Of a stretch of DNA of 64,000 nt, positions 39,247-48,291 are shown piece after piece. Made by a program: the position numbers and the translations under genes. The notes under the pieces are model-generated. The model had not been told where the DNA came from and did no database searches. It saw nothing but the letters and a program-made list of their open reading frames with translations. The stretch is from assembly GCF_001548115.1 (NCBI RefSeq), contig NZ_AP014821.1, positions 4,033,262 to 4,097,261 of the forward strand, written 5' to 3'. The stretch is from Geminocystis sp. NIES-3709 (GTDB taxonomy: Bacteria; Cyanobacteriota; Cyanobacteriia; Cyanobacteriales; Cyanobacteriaceae). The number at the start of each line of letters is the position of its first letter. Position 1 is the first letter of the stretch.

Positions 39247-39660
39247 ATGCCAAAACAAGCCGATAAAATCATCCAAACCTTAAAATCAAAAGGATTAAGA
39301 ATTACTCCTCAGCGTTTTGCTGTATATTCTAATTTACTCCATCGTAGTGATCACCCCACTGCGGAACAGATTTTAAAAGATCTTAATCAAGATGCACCTA
39401 CTCTATCTCAGGCAACGATTTATCTTTCCTTGCAAACTCTTAGAGATGTCGGGTTAATTCGTGAAGTGTTATTGGAAGAAGGCGTATGTCGTTATGATGC
39501 TAATATTTTTCCTCATCATCATTTTCGCTGTCGGTGTTGTGGTCAAATTGAAGATATTAGCTGGGAATCTTTTTCTAATCTCAGTTTAAATAAGTTACGA
39601 TCGGGCTTAGAAGTAGATCAATATGAAGTGATTGTGCAGGGTAAATGCGATCGATGTTAA
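39247..39660 (+). CDS. perR: Fur-family peroxide regulator, PerR type
   Basis: 137 residues: a metal-dependent repressor that derepresses peroxide-defence genes when its regulatory site is oxidised. The winged helix spans about 1-85 (GLRITPQRFAVYSNLL, SQATIYLSLQTLRD). Zinc ligands are C95/C98 (FRCRCCGQI) and C134/C137 (GKCDRC). The regulatory ligands of Bacillus PerR (H37, D85, H91, H93, D104) align one residue earlier as H36, D84, H90, H92 and D103. The Asp at 84, which marks PerR against Fur, is present. It is divergent from its expected target, the type II peroxiredoxin. Its stop is a few bases from the rnpB 3' end on the opposite strand. Confidence 0.92.
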   Translation: MPKQADKIIQTLKSKGLRITPQRFAVYSNLLHRSDHPTAEQILKDLNQDAPTLSQATIYLSLQTLRDVGLIREVLLEEGVCRYDANIFPHHHFRCRCCGQIEDISWESFSNLSLNKLRSGLEVDQYEVIVQGKCDRC

Positions 39661-39671
39661 AAGAAAAAAGA

Positions 39672-40049
39672 GAGTAAGGAGTAAGCCGGGTTCTGTTCCT
39701 CAAAATTCATTGAATTAAAGGGGTAGTTATCTATCTAGGATGAATATTACTAATCACCTCAAGCGGTACACCGAAGACGGAATCGGGAAAAGATCAACCA
39801 TAATTCCTCCGACCTTGCTCCCCACCGGGGTTTACCGAGCCAGTACCTCTCGATACTGCTGGTGCGCTCTTACCGACACCTTTGCACCCTTACCTTAAAA
39901 TAATTAAGGCGGTATTTTTCTGTGGCACTATCCTCACGCTCACGCGCACTGGGCGTTACCCAGCAAGTTTGATCTTTCGGGAGTCCGGACTTTCCTCAAA
40001 CTAAACTCACAGGACAAATTTAGTTTGCAACTACCACTCTTACTCTCTT
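39672..40049 (-). ncRNA. rnpB: RNase P RNA, cyanobacterial type
   Basis: The catalytic RNA of RNase P (about 380 nt), reading right to left. The universal P4 strands are visible: GAGGAAAGTCCGGACT near the 5' end (plus strand 39979-39995 as its complement) and ACAGAACCCGGCTTA at the 3' end (complement of 39681-39697). Between them are the conserved CAGGGTGC-like and GAGGTACTGGCTCGG-type elements. The 5' and 3' borders are estimated from pairing of AGAGAGTAAGAGTGG with the far end and may be off by a few bases. It processes tRNA 5' leaders. Confidence 0.93.
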
Positions 40050-40372
40050 TCTTCTCAAATATATCATCTAATTTAGTAATTTAGATCGGTTATTAACAAT
40101 TCAATTAATTAATTTCACTTTTCGATTTGAAAACTCAAATATCTCTAAATTTTTCTCAAATATCAATTTATCTAATTTTCATAACTTTTGATTTTGTGAT
40201 AAATTAATTTAATTTTCGATCGATACTTTTTTTAATAATTCTTGGGATTTTAAATTTTTATAGCAAAAATGACTCAATTTGTTTTTTTTATTGTATATTG
40301 AGGGAAAGTTAGAATTTAAAATAACTTAAATTCATATTAATCTTTAGTCATTTTAGGGAAGGAACAGAGATT
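40050..40372 (+). other. Intergenic region upstream of the sigma factor gene
   Basis: 323 bp, strongly AT-rich. It must hold the rnpB promoter at its left (minus strand) and the sigma-gene promoter at its right. A GGGAAGGAA-type ribosome site occurs 14 bases before the ATG. I see no repeat or gene. Confidence 0.4.
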
Positions 40373-41584
40373 ATGTCAAAGTTTTATTTTCAACCAGTAA
40401 ACGATCGCTCATCGGTTTCGTCAACTTCTCATTCTCCTTATCCTCCTCATGACTCACCGACTTTAAATTTTCCAACTCCACCATCTCAAAACATTCAAAA
40501 CATAAACTCTCGTGATTTAATGCGCCTGTATCTCCGTGATATTGGGCGCATTCGTTTATTGAGTAAAGAAGAAGAAATAACTTTAGCTAGGCAAATACAA
40601 ACAGCACAATCTCTCCATCAAATCAAAGAACAAAATGACTCCGTACCCGAACTTAGGGAATATATCCGTGTAATGTCTTCTTATGATTCTTTGGCAGGGC
40701 ATCACTCCCAACCTCCCACTGTGGAAATCATGGCGAATAAATTAAGTATTTCTGTTCCAGTATTGCAAAAAATTATTTTGGAAGGTAAACAAAAATGGGC
40801 TAGTTTGGCTAATTTGACGATAGAAGAACTAGATAAAACTCTTGCTGATGGCATTAAGGCTAAACAAATGATGATTAAGGCTAATTTGCGTTTAGTGGTT
40901 TCGATCGCTAAAAAGTATCAAAATCGTGGTTTAGAGCTATTAGATTTAATTCAAGAGGGTACTTTGGGCTTAGAAAAAGCAGTAGAGAAATTTGACTATA
41001 CCAAAGGTTATCACTTTAGCACTTATTCCTATTGGTGGATTCGTCAGGGTATGACAAGAGCGATCGCCACTCAAGGTCGTACAATTAGAATACCTATTCA
41101 TATTACAGAAAGATTAAATTTACTCAAAAAAGTTCAAAGGCAGTTATCTCAAACTTTGGGACGTATGGCAACAGTAGATGAGATTGCTCAAAAAATGAAC
41201 ATGACAGCACCTCAATTGCGACAATTTTTAAATCAAATTCCTCGATCGATTTCTTTAGAAATGAAAGTAGGAGAAGATTATAATACTGAATTAGTGGAAT
41301 TAATTGAAGCAGAATCGGATACGCCGGAAGAAAACTTGATGCGAGTATCGATGCAACAAGATTTACAGCTAATGATGTCTAGTTTAAATGAAAGAGAACA
41401 AAAAATTCTACGATTGCGTTTTGGTTTTGAAAATGGCAAAATTTACTCTTTAAGTGATACTGCATCTATGATGAATTTATCAAGAGAAAGAGTGAGACAA
41501 ATTCAGGCTAAAGCTATTCAAAAATTAAGACAACCAAATCAAGAAAAACAGTTGCGGGATTATTTAGAAATAATTAATAGTTAA
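40373..41584 (+). CDS. Group 2 RNA polymerase sigma factor (sigma-70 family)
   Basis: 403 residues. A poorly conserved Ser/Pro-rich head (1-45) is followed by region 1.2 (SRDLMRLYLRDIGRIRLLSKEEEI), an insert, region 2 (ANLRLVVSIAKKYQNRGLELLDLIQEGTLGLEKAVEKFDY...YHFSTYSYWWIRQGMTRAIA), region 3 and region 4 with the helix-turn-helix (SLSDTASMMNLSRERVRQIQAKAIQKLR). It lacks the long region 1.1 of the principal sigma and is therefore a non-essential group 2 factor. Its length resembles SigC of Synechocystis (~404 residues), but I do not assign the paralogue. Confidence 0.9.
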   Translation: MSKFYFQPVNDRSSVSSTSHSPYPPHDSPTLNFPTPPSQNIQNINSRDLMRLYLRDIGRIRLLSKEEEITLARQIQTAQSLHQIKEQNDSVPELREYIRVMSSYDSLAGHHSQPPTVEIMANKLSISVPVLQKIILEGKQKWASLANLTIEELDKTLADGIKAKQMMIKANLRLVVSIAKKYQNRGLELLDLIQEGTLGLEKAVEKFDYTKGYHFSTYSYWWIRQGMTRAIATQGRTIRIPIHITERLNLLKKVQRQLSQTLGRMATVDEIAQKMNMTAPQLRQFLNQIPRSISLEMKVGEDYNTELVELIEAESDTPEENLMRVSMQQDLQLMMSSLNEREQKILRLRFGFENGKIYSLSDTASMMNLSRERVRQIQAKAIQKLRQPNQEKQLRDYLEIINS

Positions 41585-41654
41585 ATTTCTTCTAGTTTTA
41601 GAGTGGTAAGATGTTGATGATTTTTAAACACTAAATTCCGCACTCTTACTGACT

Positions 41655-42095
41655 ATGATTGTTTATCAGAATCCTTCTCCTACAGTAGATATTATCATTG
41701 AACTTGTCGATCAACCTCATCGTCCAATTATTTTGATTGAGCGTAAACATGAGCCTTTTGGTTGGGCAATACCCGGAGGATTTATGGATTATGGGGAATC
41801 AGTGGAAAATGCAGCTATGAGAGAAGCGTTAGAAGAAGTTAGTCTTAATGTTAAGTTGATTGAGCAGTTTCAAGTATATTCTGATCCAGCTAGAGACTCC
41901 AGAAAACATACCATGAGTATAGTATTCATTGCCAGTGCGATCGGACAACCAAAACCGGCTGATGATGCTCTTAATTTAGGAATTTTTAATATATGGGAAA
42001 TTCCTAACAATCTATGTTTTGATCACGATTTGATTTTACAAGATTATCTACACTATCGTAATTATCATATTCGTCCTCCCATTCGATATTGTTAA
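41655..42095 (+). CDS. NUDIX hydrolase
   Basis: 146 residues. The NUDIX box is complete: [24 protein letters not shown] fits Gx5Ex7REUxEExGU apart from the last Gly being Ser. It begins with a beta strand, [32 protein letters not shown]. The REALEEV residues bind the metal. The substrate (a nucleoside diphosphate derivative, often ADP-ribose-like) cannot be told. It lies 70 bp after the sigma gene on the same strand. Confidence 0.88.
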   Translation: MIVYQNPSPTVDIIIELVDQPHRPIILIERKHEPFGWAIPGGFMDYGESVENAAMREALEEVSLNVKLIEQFQVYSDPARDSRKHTMSIVFIASAIGQPKPADDALNLGIFNIWEIPNNLCFDHDLILQDYLHYRNYHIRPPIRYC

Positions 42096-42388
42096 TCGGT
42101 GAATTAGAGAACACCAAACGAAAAATGCTTATTTGTTTCTTTTTGCTTATTACCTACCCTCAATATTATTTTACTTGGATGCGTCTGAGCTTATTAACTT
42201 AATCTTAAATATGGGGTTGGTTTTCAAAATTTTATAGTCAATTTCGCAGAAATATAGTCTAATAACAATATGCAGAATCAAAAAAATGTTATTGTCTCAT
42301 ATAAATTCTGCTATAAAGTCAGTAGATTAAATAATAAATCTGACTAATACAGAACTCTCTTATAAATTACATTCGGAGATAAATTTCT

Positions 42389-42823
42389 ATGGAATCTCAA
42401 GCCTACGAACAAGAAACTCAAACTCAAAATAACACCCCTTTTAATGATGATGTTGCTGGTGTTATTACTACTGCCACGACTCCTGCTTCTGGAGATAGTG
42501 ATTGGCAAGAATGGATAAATGTAATCATTGATTATTTAGCAAAACTGCCAGACGAGTTAGGCAATTTCTTTTCTGATTATAAACAACCCTTAACTACTTT
42601 TGGCTTAATTATTACCGCCAGTATTACTGTTTATGTCACTTTATCAGTGTTAGATGCGATCGATAATATCCCCTTATTATCTTCTATTTTGGAATTAGTA
42701 GGATTAGGATATACCGCTTGGTTTGTAACTCGTTATTTACTCAAGGCTTCTACTCGTCAAGAGTTATTTGGTGAATTTGATAGCTTGAAAAAACAAATAT
42801 TAGGCGGGAAAACTCAAGGTTAA
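42389..42823 (+). CDS. curT: CAAD domain (CURT1-type) thylakoid curvature protein
   Basis: 144 residues. A soluble N-terminus (1-60) with an amphipathic helix (DWQEWINVIIDYLAKLPDELGNFFSDY) is followed by two hydrophobic spans (LTTFGLIITASITVYVTLSVLDAI and LLSSILELVGLGYTAWFVTRYLLK) and a C-terminal amphipathic helix (RQELFGEFDSLKKQILG). This is the CAAD/CURT1 layout; the family shapes thylakoid edges and convergence zones, and CurT is the Synechocystis member. A GGAGAT ribosome site precedes the ATG. It is monocistronic. Confidence 0.9.
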   Translation: MESQAYEQETQTQNNTPFNDDVAGVITTATTPASGDSDWQEWINVIIDYLAKLPDELGNFFSDYKQPLTTFGLIITASITVYVTLSVLDAIDNIPLLSSILELVGLGYTAWFVTRYLLKASTRQELFGEFDSLKKQILGGKTQG

Positions 42824-42840
42824 TTCTTGTAGTGAATATT

Positions 42841-42862
42841 ACCCTCACTTAAAAGGTGGGGG
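42841..42862 (+). terminator. Hairpin after curT
   Basis: CCCTCACTT against AGGTGGGGG forms a stem with G-U pairs and a short loop, ~20 bases after the curT stop. No T-run follows. Confidence 0.4.
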
Positions 42863-43252
42863 ATTTCGTATCATTTGTCATTTGTTAATCAGGACTTATG
42901 AATAATGAATAGTAGATAGTGGAGAAGATAATATTCTTAAAAACAAACAATAAAAAATAAAAATATGTACTTATGACTTTATCTTACTCCTTCTCTTTCA
43001 CCTACAAAAATTACCATAACATTTTACCTGAGAGAGCTATAAAATTTATGGGTGAAAGTAGCGATTAGCTTTTAGTTCTTAGCAGTTAGCTTTTAGTCTT
43101 TTTTCCATTAAAGAAGAAGTAATCAATTACTAATGTTTACAAGAAATTTAATTTAATAATAGCTGATAGCTATCCCCTTTCAACTATATTTTTTCATCGA
43201 AATGAGGTAATTTTAACACCTTCTAAGAATACTTTTTTAGCAAACTCTACTT
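42863..43252 (+). other. Intergenic region upstream of the GntR regulator
   Basis: AT-rich. At ~43060-43105 it contains loosely repeated TTAGCTTTTAG units (tagcgattagcttttagttcttagcagttagcttttagtc), the kind of degenerate repeat common between cyanobacterial genes. No gene or clear operator seen. Confidence 0.4.
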
Positions 43253-44242
43253 ATGTTCTATTTTCGTATTCAACCCGATGGCAATATTTCTCCTTCTCAA
43301 CAATTAAGTGATCAAATTCAATTTGCGATCGCATCTCGTCAATATCCTCCAGGTCATCGTTTACCTAGTACAAGACAACTAGCTATTCTAACAGGGTTAC
43401 ATAGAAATACAATTAGTAAAGTTTATAAACAACTGGAAGAAAAAGGGTTAGTAGAATCGATCGCTGGATCCGGTATGTACGTTAAAATACAAGGAAATGA
43501 TTATACAAGCAAATCACCCTCCTGTTTATTACAATCTTATCCTGATGCCGAAAAAGTTATCAAAACTGGGATAGATAATCTTCTACAACAAGGGTGTAAT
43601 TTGGAGCAGATTAAACAATTATTTTTAGAGGAAGTAAATTGGAGACTTCGGTGTCGTGCATTACTTCTAGTTACCGTACCGGTGACAGACTTAAGCACAG
43701 GAAAATTAATGGTATTAGAATTGGAAAAAGCCTTAATGATACCAATACAATTAGTACCGATGGAAGAACTAAATTTGGTCTTAAATGAGATTAATTCCGT
43801 TACAGTGGTGACAAGTCGTTATTTTATTCATCAAGTTTTAGAAATAGTTAATCCTGAATCTACGAGGGTTATTCCTATTGATATTTATGATTATAAACAG
43901 GAATTACAAATTATTAAAAAACTACCTCAAAACTCTTATTTAGGAATTGTGAGTTTAAGTGGAGGTATTTTGAGAGTTGCAGAGATTTTAGTTCATAGTT
44001 TGAGAGGGAATGATATTACTATTCTCACCGCTCAAGGAAACAATAAACAAAAATTAATAAACTTAGTTTGTACTGCTCATACTATTATTTGTGATCCTCA
44101 TAGTTATTTAATAGTGAAACAAACGGTTAAACAGGTACAAGAAGACTTAATTCGTCTTCCGCAGATTATCTGTAGCAATAGTTATATTGGGGAAAAATCG
44201 ATCGATCTTTTAAAAAGGGAGTTAGGAATTAGTAATCACTAA
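43253..44242 (+). CDS. GntR family transcriptional regulator with unrecognised ligand domain
   Basis: 329 residues. The N-terminal 75 residues are a GntR winged helix: QLSDQIQFAIASRQYPPGHRLPSTRQLAILTGLHRNTISKVYKQLEEKGLVESIAGSGMYV. The remaining ~250 residues match neither the UTRA, FCD nor MocR aminotransferase domains. Their strand/helix pattern (ALLLVTVPV, VTVVTSRYFIHQVLEIV, SYLGIVSLSGGILRVAEILV) looks like a two-lobed ligand-binding fold. It stands alone upstream of the S8 protease gene; its targets are unknown. Confidence 0.82.
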   Translation: MFYFRIQPDGNISPSQQLSDQIQFAIASRQYPPGHRLPSTRQLAILTGLHRNTISKVYKQLEEKGLVESIAGSGMYVKIQGNDYTSKSPSCLLQSYPDAEKVIKTGIDNLLQQGCNLEQIKQLFLEEVNWRLRCRALLLVTVPVTDLSTGKLMVLELEKALMIPIQLVPMEELNLVLNEINSVTVVTSRYFIHQVLEIVNPESTRVIPIDIYDYKQELQIIKKLPQNSYLGIVSLSGGILRVAEILVHSLRGNDITILTAQGNNKQKLINLVCTAHTIICDPHSYLIVKQTVKQVQEDLIRLPQIICSNSYIGEKSIDLLKRELGISNH

Positions 44243-44336
44243 TCGTAGATGATTTTTATTAATTTATGTGTGTCAGTTCCGAATAATCTAACGATCGCTG
44301 TATAATGATTATCAAGATCGCTACTCTGTAATCACT

Positions 44337-46097
44337 ATGAAAAAACTATTACTTATTTCCGTCTTTATAATCGGTTTAGGGTTTGCTTTATTTAACTTCA
44401 AAGGATTAGCAACCAAAGGCGAATTTAACTCTATTATCATTAATTTTCGTCAAGATATTCCTGCCAATACATTAGAACAGAATTTATCTACGATCGCTTC
44501 AAAAATCCAAGAAATACCCATTTTAAATAGTATATTTTCCGAACCAGAAAGAATTTATATCATTGAGGGAGATAAAAAGACTATTAAAAAATTACGTCAA
44601 TCAGATCTCAAAGAAGAAATAGAGTATATAGAACCGAATTATATTTATCATAGTTTAGAACAACCCAACGATCCTCAATATACCCAACAGTGGAATTTAC
44701 GCAGTATCAATGTTGAACAAGCATGGGATGAAACTAAAGGTGAAGGCATAACTGTTGCTGTCATTGACACAGGAGTAACCAAAGTACCTGATTTAGATCA
44801 AACTGAGTTTGTGGAAGGTTATGATTTTGTCAATAATAAAACCGATGCCCAAGATGATGTAGGACATGGTACTCATGTAGCTGGTACGATCGCCCAATCC
44901 ACCAATAATAATTATGGAGTAGCAGGAATCGCTTATCAAGCAAAAATAATGCCCTTAAAAGTATTAGGAGTAAACGGGGGTACGGTAGCCGATATAGCTG
45001 AAGCTATCAAATTTGCAACAGATCATAATGCAGATGTAATTAATATGAGTTTAGGAGGAGGAGGAGATAGCCAACTGATGCGAGATGCAATTCAATATGC
45101 CCATGATAAAGGAGTCGTAATCATCGCCGCCGCAGGTAATGAAAATCGCAATTCAGCCTCATTTCCCGCCCGTTATCCTCAAATAATCAGCGTTGCTGCC
45201 ACTGATTCCGTAGGTAATAAAGCACCTTACTCTAATTTTGGTGCAGGAGTTGATATATCTGCTCCCGGAGGCAGTGAAACAGGTAAAATTATTCAAGAAA
45301 CGATCGTTGATAATAAACCCAGTTTTATTGGTTTTCAGGGTACAAGTATGGCTTCACCTCACGTTGCAGGAGTTGCCGCCTTAATTAAAGCCACAGGAGT
45401 TGAAAATCCCGATGAAGTGCGAGAAATATTAATTCAATCTGCTCGTAAAATTGAAAAAGATCCCTTAAACCATTATGGTGCAGGACAACTCGATGCGGGT
45501 CAAGCGGTAAAATTAGCTTTGAAAGGAAAAATCACTCCCAAAGACTTTTTACGATGGTTAAAAAATAGTGGTTACTTAAATCCCGGATTCTGGTTAGACG
45601 GTGGCACAATTACTTTACTACCAAAATTAGGAATGGTTTTAGGTTCATATCTATTAGCATGGTTTTTGCGCAATTACCTCACCTTTAATCTCAGTTTAGC
45701 CACAGGCTTAGTTACGGGCAGTAGTGGACTATTCTTTTTACAAGGATTGTATATTTTTGACTTACCTCAATGGCCTCTTCGTCTAATGGGTAGTTCAGTA
45801 CCAGAATTGGGTAACGTAGTAATGGGTACAACTAGCTTAAATCCTTTTTTTGCTAGTGCTTTAATTCCTCTTATTTTAATTCTCTTATTTCTAAGTCATC
45901 CTATACTGAAATGGATTTCGATCGGTTGCACTTTGGGAGTTGCTTCTTGTTTAACAATTACCGCTTTTACTAATCCTTTTGTGTGGGGTTTTGGTTATGG
46001 TTTAGCCTCTCAAATTTTCTTATTGGTTAATGCTGTAATTTGCTTTTATTTGGCTAGTTTAGCTAGTAAAACTCTTAATTCTACGTCCATAGTTTAG
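44337..46097 (+). CDS. Membrane-anchored subtilisin-like (S8) serine protease
   Basis: 586 residues. A signal anchor (1-20) precedes an inhibitor-like pro-region (about 30-105) and then the S8 catalytic domain. The triad is D144 (VAVIDTGV), H177 (GHGTHVAGT) and S337 (QGTSMASPHVAGVAAL), with oxyanion N268 (AAAGNEN). After the catalytic domain (about 395) a ~190-residue extension has four or five hydrophobic spans (LGMVLGSYLLAWFL, LSLATGLVTGSSGLFFL, LIPLILILLFLS, FLLVNAVICFYLASL). The protease is therefore likely tethered to a membrane from its C-terminus, which is unusual among secreted subtilases. Substrate unknown. Confidence 0.9.
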   Translation: MKKLLLISVFIIGLGFALFNFKGLATKGEFNSIIINFRQDIPANTLEQNLSTIASKIQEIPILNSIFSEPERIYIIEGDKKTIKKLRQSDLKEEIEYIEPNYIYHSLEQPNDPQYTQQWNLRSINVEQAWDETKGEGITVAVIDTGVTKVPDLDQTEFVEGYDFVNNKTDAQDDVGHGTHVAGTIAQSTNNNYGVAGIAYQAKIMPLKVLGVNGGTVADIAEAIKFATDHNADVINMSLGGGGDSQLMRDAIQYAHDKGVVIIAAAGNENRNSASFPARYPQIISVAATDSVGNKAPYSNFGAGVDISAPGGSETGKIIQETIVDNKPSFIGFQGTSMASPHVAGVAALIKATGVENPDEVREILIQSARKIEKDPLNHYGAGQLDAGQAVKLALKGKITPKDFLRWLKNSGYLNPGFWLDGGTITLLPKLGMVLGSYLLAWFLRNYLTFNLSLATGLVTGSSGLFFLQGLYIFDLPQWPLRLMGSSVPELGNVVMGTTSLNPFFASALIPLILILLFLSHPILKWISIGCTLGVASCLTITAFTNPFVWGFGYGLASQIFLLVNAVICFYLASLASKTLNSTSIV

Positions 46098-46120
46098 TTT
46101 TTAAACTTTTCATTTCATCA

Positions 46121-46147
46121 GTTGGGTTAAGGATAAAATAACCCAAC
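46121..46147 (+). terminator. Hairpin after the S8 protease gene
   Basis: GTTGGGTTA (46121-46129) pairs perfectly with TAACCCAAC (46139-46147) across a 9-nt loop. It lies 24 bases after the stop. No T-run follows. Confidence 0.45.
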
Positions 46148-46222
46148 ACAATACAAAACAATTAACAATGTCTTTTACATTATTTATGCTTTATTAATGT
46201 TTAAGTCATCTCTACACGATCA

Positions 46223-46385
46223 CCTGAGTTCGAGAAAAAATCCTTGATGTAAGTAGGTTTTAGGCTTTAGGTTTTAGATTCTAAAAATACCAAATCTGAT
46301 TGAATTATTTAATTAAATTAATCTAAGTAAAATCAATTGTTAACAGTTTTTCATCAATTATTTTATCTAATACCCAACAACTAAT
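46223..46385. repeat. CTGAGTTCGA-family dispersed element, copy 2
   Basis: Starts CCTGAGTTCGA and shares the long AT-rich core with 38997-39207, but lacks that copy's right end. It lies in the gap (46098-46622) upstream of purF, which otherwise contains no gene. Confidence 0.65.
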
Positions 46386-46622
46386 ATCTTCATATTACTA
46401 ATACATTTTGCATTGAGATAAGGTACGATCGAAACCTAAGATGCTTCCTTTTATGTTTATTGTGGGTACTATTTAGATTCTTAAGAAGATAACAGTATAA
46501 GTCGAATAGTTTAAGAATGGGTTAAAGAAAATAGGAATAATGCCCTTAAAGTCTGTTAAGATTGACCTTGTGCGAGATAAAAATATTTAACTGAGCTGGT
46601 AGAGAAAAATCCCGGACAAAAT

Positions 46623-48098
46623 ATGAAGGACAACCAATACAATGTAATCGATGAACATTCCCTCATTTCCAGAGGAGATAAACCTGAAGAAGCCTGTGGC
46701 GTTTTTGGCGTTTATGCCCCAGAAGAATCAGTCGCTAAATTAGCTTACTTTGGACTGTACGCACTACAACATAGAGGACAAGAATCTGCAGGAATTGCCA
46801 CTTTTGACGGGGAAGCCTGTTATTGTTACAAAAACATGGGTTTAGTATCTCAAGTTTTCAATGAGTCCATTTTAACTAATCTACCGGGTAAAATTGCCAT
46901 AGGTCATACTCGCTATTCTACTACTGGCTCTAGTTTACAGGTTAATGCACAACCGGCAGTTATTAATACAAAAAGAGGTAAATTAGCTCTTGCACATAAT
47001 GGTAATTTAGTTAATACTGTAGAGTTAAGAGAAGAGTTGAATAAGCGTAACTGTGAGTTTATTACTACTACAGACTCAGAAATGATCGGCTTGATGATGG
47101 GAAAAGAAGTGGACAGTGGGAAAGATTGGGTAGAAGCGGCCATTAGTGCCTTTAAATGGTGTCAAGGAGCTTATAGTTTAGTTATTGGTACATCGGTGGG
47201 TATAATTGGGGCAAGAGATCCTTATGGTATTCGTCCTCTAGTTATCGGTAAAATGGAGGAGGACGGAAATCCTATTCGCTATGTTTTAGCATCCGAAACT
47301 TGTGCATTGGATATTATTGGTGCTGAATATATCCGAGATGTTGAACCGGGCGAGTTGGTTTGGATTACGGAAGAAGGATTATCTTCTATTCAGTGGGCTG
47401 AAAAAACACAACATAAGTTATGCGTATTTGAAATGATTTATTTTGCCCGTCCTGATAGTATTATGGGCAATGATAGTCTTTATGCTTATCGTTTAAGATT
47501 GGGGGAACAATTAGCTAAAGAATCTCTGATTGATGCTGATATGGTGATGGGTGTACCAGATTCAGGTATTCCTGCTGCGATCGGATATTCTCGTTATACG
47601 GGTATTACTTATCAAGAAGGATTAATTAAAAATCGTTATGTAGGACGTACATTCATTCAGCCGACTCAACACATGAGAGAACATGGTATTAAAATGAAAC
47701 TCAATCCTCTCAAGGATGTTTTAGCTGGAAAACGTATTATTATTATCGATGATTCGATCGTGCGGGGTACTACGAGCCGTAAAATAGTTCGGGCGTTGAG
47801 AGATGCCGGAGCAAAAGAAGTACATATGAAAATTTCTTCCCCTCCTGTTACTCATCCTTGTTTTTATGGTATTGACACCGACAGTCAAGATCATTTAATT
47901 GCTGCGACAAAAAAAGTTGAGGAAATAGGAAGACAAATTGAAGTAGATACGTTAACTTATTTATCTCAAGAGGGAATGTTGAAAGTGACTAACCAAAATC
48001 CTGACAGTTTTTGTACTGCTTGTTTTAATGGTCATTATCCTATTGATATTCCTGAAGATGTAAAACGATCGAAATTAATTCTCGAAACAGTATCTTAA
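46623..48098 (+). CDS. purF: Amidophosphoribosyltransferase
   Basis: 491 residues. It converts PRPP and glutamine to 5-phosphoribosylamine, the first committed step of purine synthesis. A 24-residue propeptide precedes the nucleophilic C25 (EEACGVFGVY), so the enzyme is of the Bacillus type. The glutaminase half (GHTRYSTTG, LAHNGNLVN) precedes the PRPP site IIIIDDSIVRGTTSRK. The cluster Cys residues of the [4Fe-4S] type are in KLCVFEM, THPCFYG and FCTACFNG. It is monocistronic, with a long AT-rich leader containing a dispersed repeat. Confidence 0.97.
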   Translation: MKDNQYNVIDEHSLISRGDKPEEACGVFGVYAPEESVAKLAYFGLYALQHRGQESAGIATFDGEACYCYKNMGLVSQVFNESILTNLPGKIAIGHTRYSTTGSSLQVNAQPAVINTKRGKLALAHNGNLVNTVELREELNKRNCEFITTTDSEMIGLMMGKEVDSGKDWVEAAISAFKWCQGAYSLVIGTSVGIIGARDPYGIRPLVIGKMEEDGNPIRYVLASETCALDIIGAEYIRDVEPGELVWITEEGLSSIQWAEKTQHKLCVFEMIYFARPDSIMGNDSLYAYRLRLGEQLAKESLIDADMVMGVPDSGIPAAIGYSRYTGITYQEGLIKNRYVGRTFIQPTQHMREHGIKMKLNPLKDVLAGKRIIIIDDSIVRGTTSRKIVRALRDAGAKEVHMKISSPPVTHPCFYGIDTDSQDHLIAATKKVEEIGRQIEVDTLTYLSQEGMLKVTNQNPDSFCTACFNGHYPIDIPEDVKRSKLILETVS

Positions 48099-48291
48099 AT
48101 AATAAGAAATAGACCATAAAAAAGATGATCCGATCGTTATGATGATCGAGGGAAAATTTCCACAAACCATTTTTTGAGATTCTATTTGCTTAAATATAAA
48201 AACTTTTTCAGCAGAGCCTACTGATTTTGTTAATTATTAATTGTTTAAAAGTACAATAGCAGTAAGATCTTTTGAATGAGAGAGAATAATC

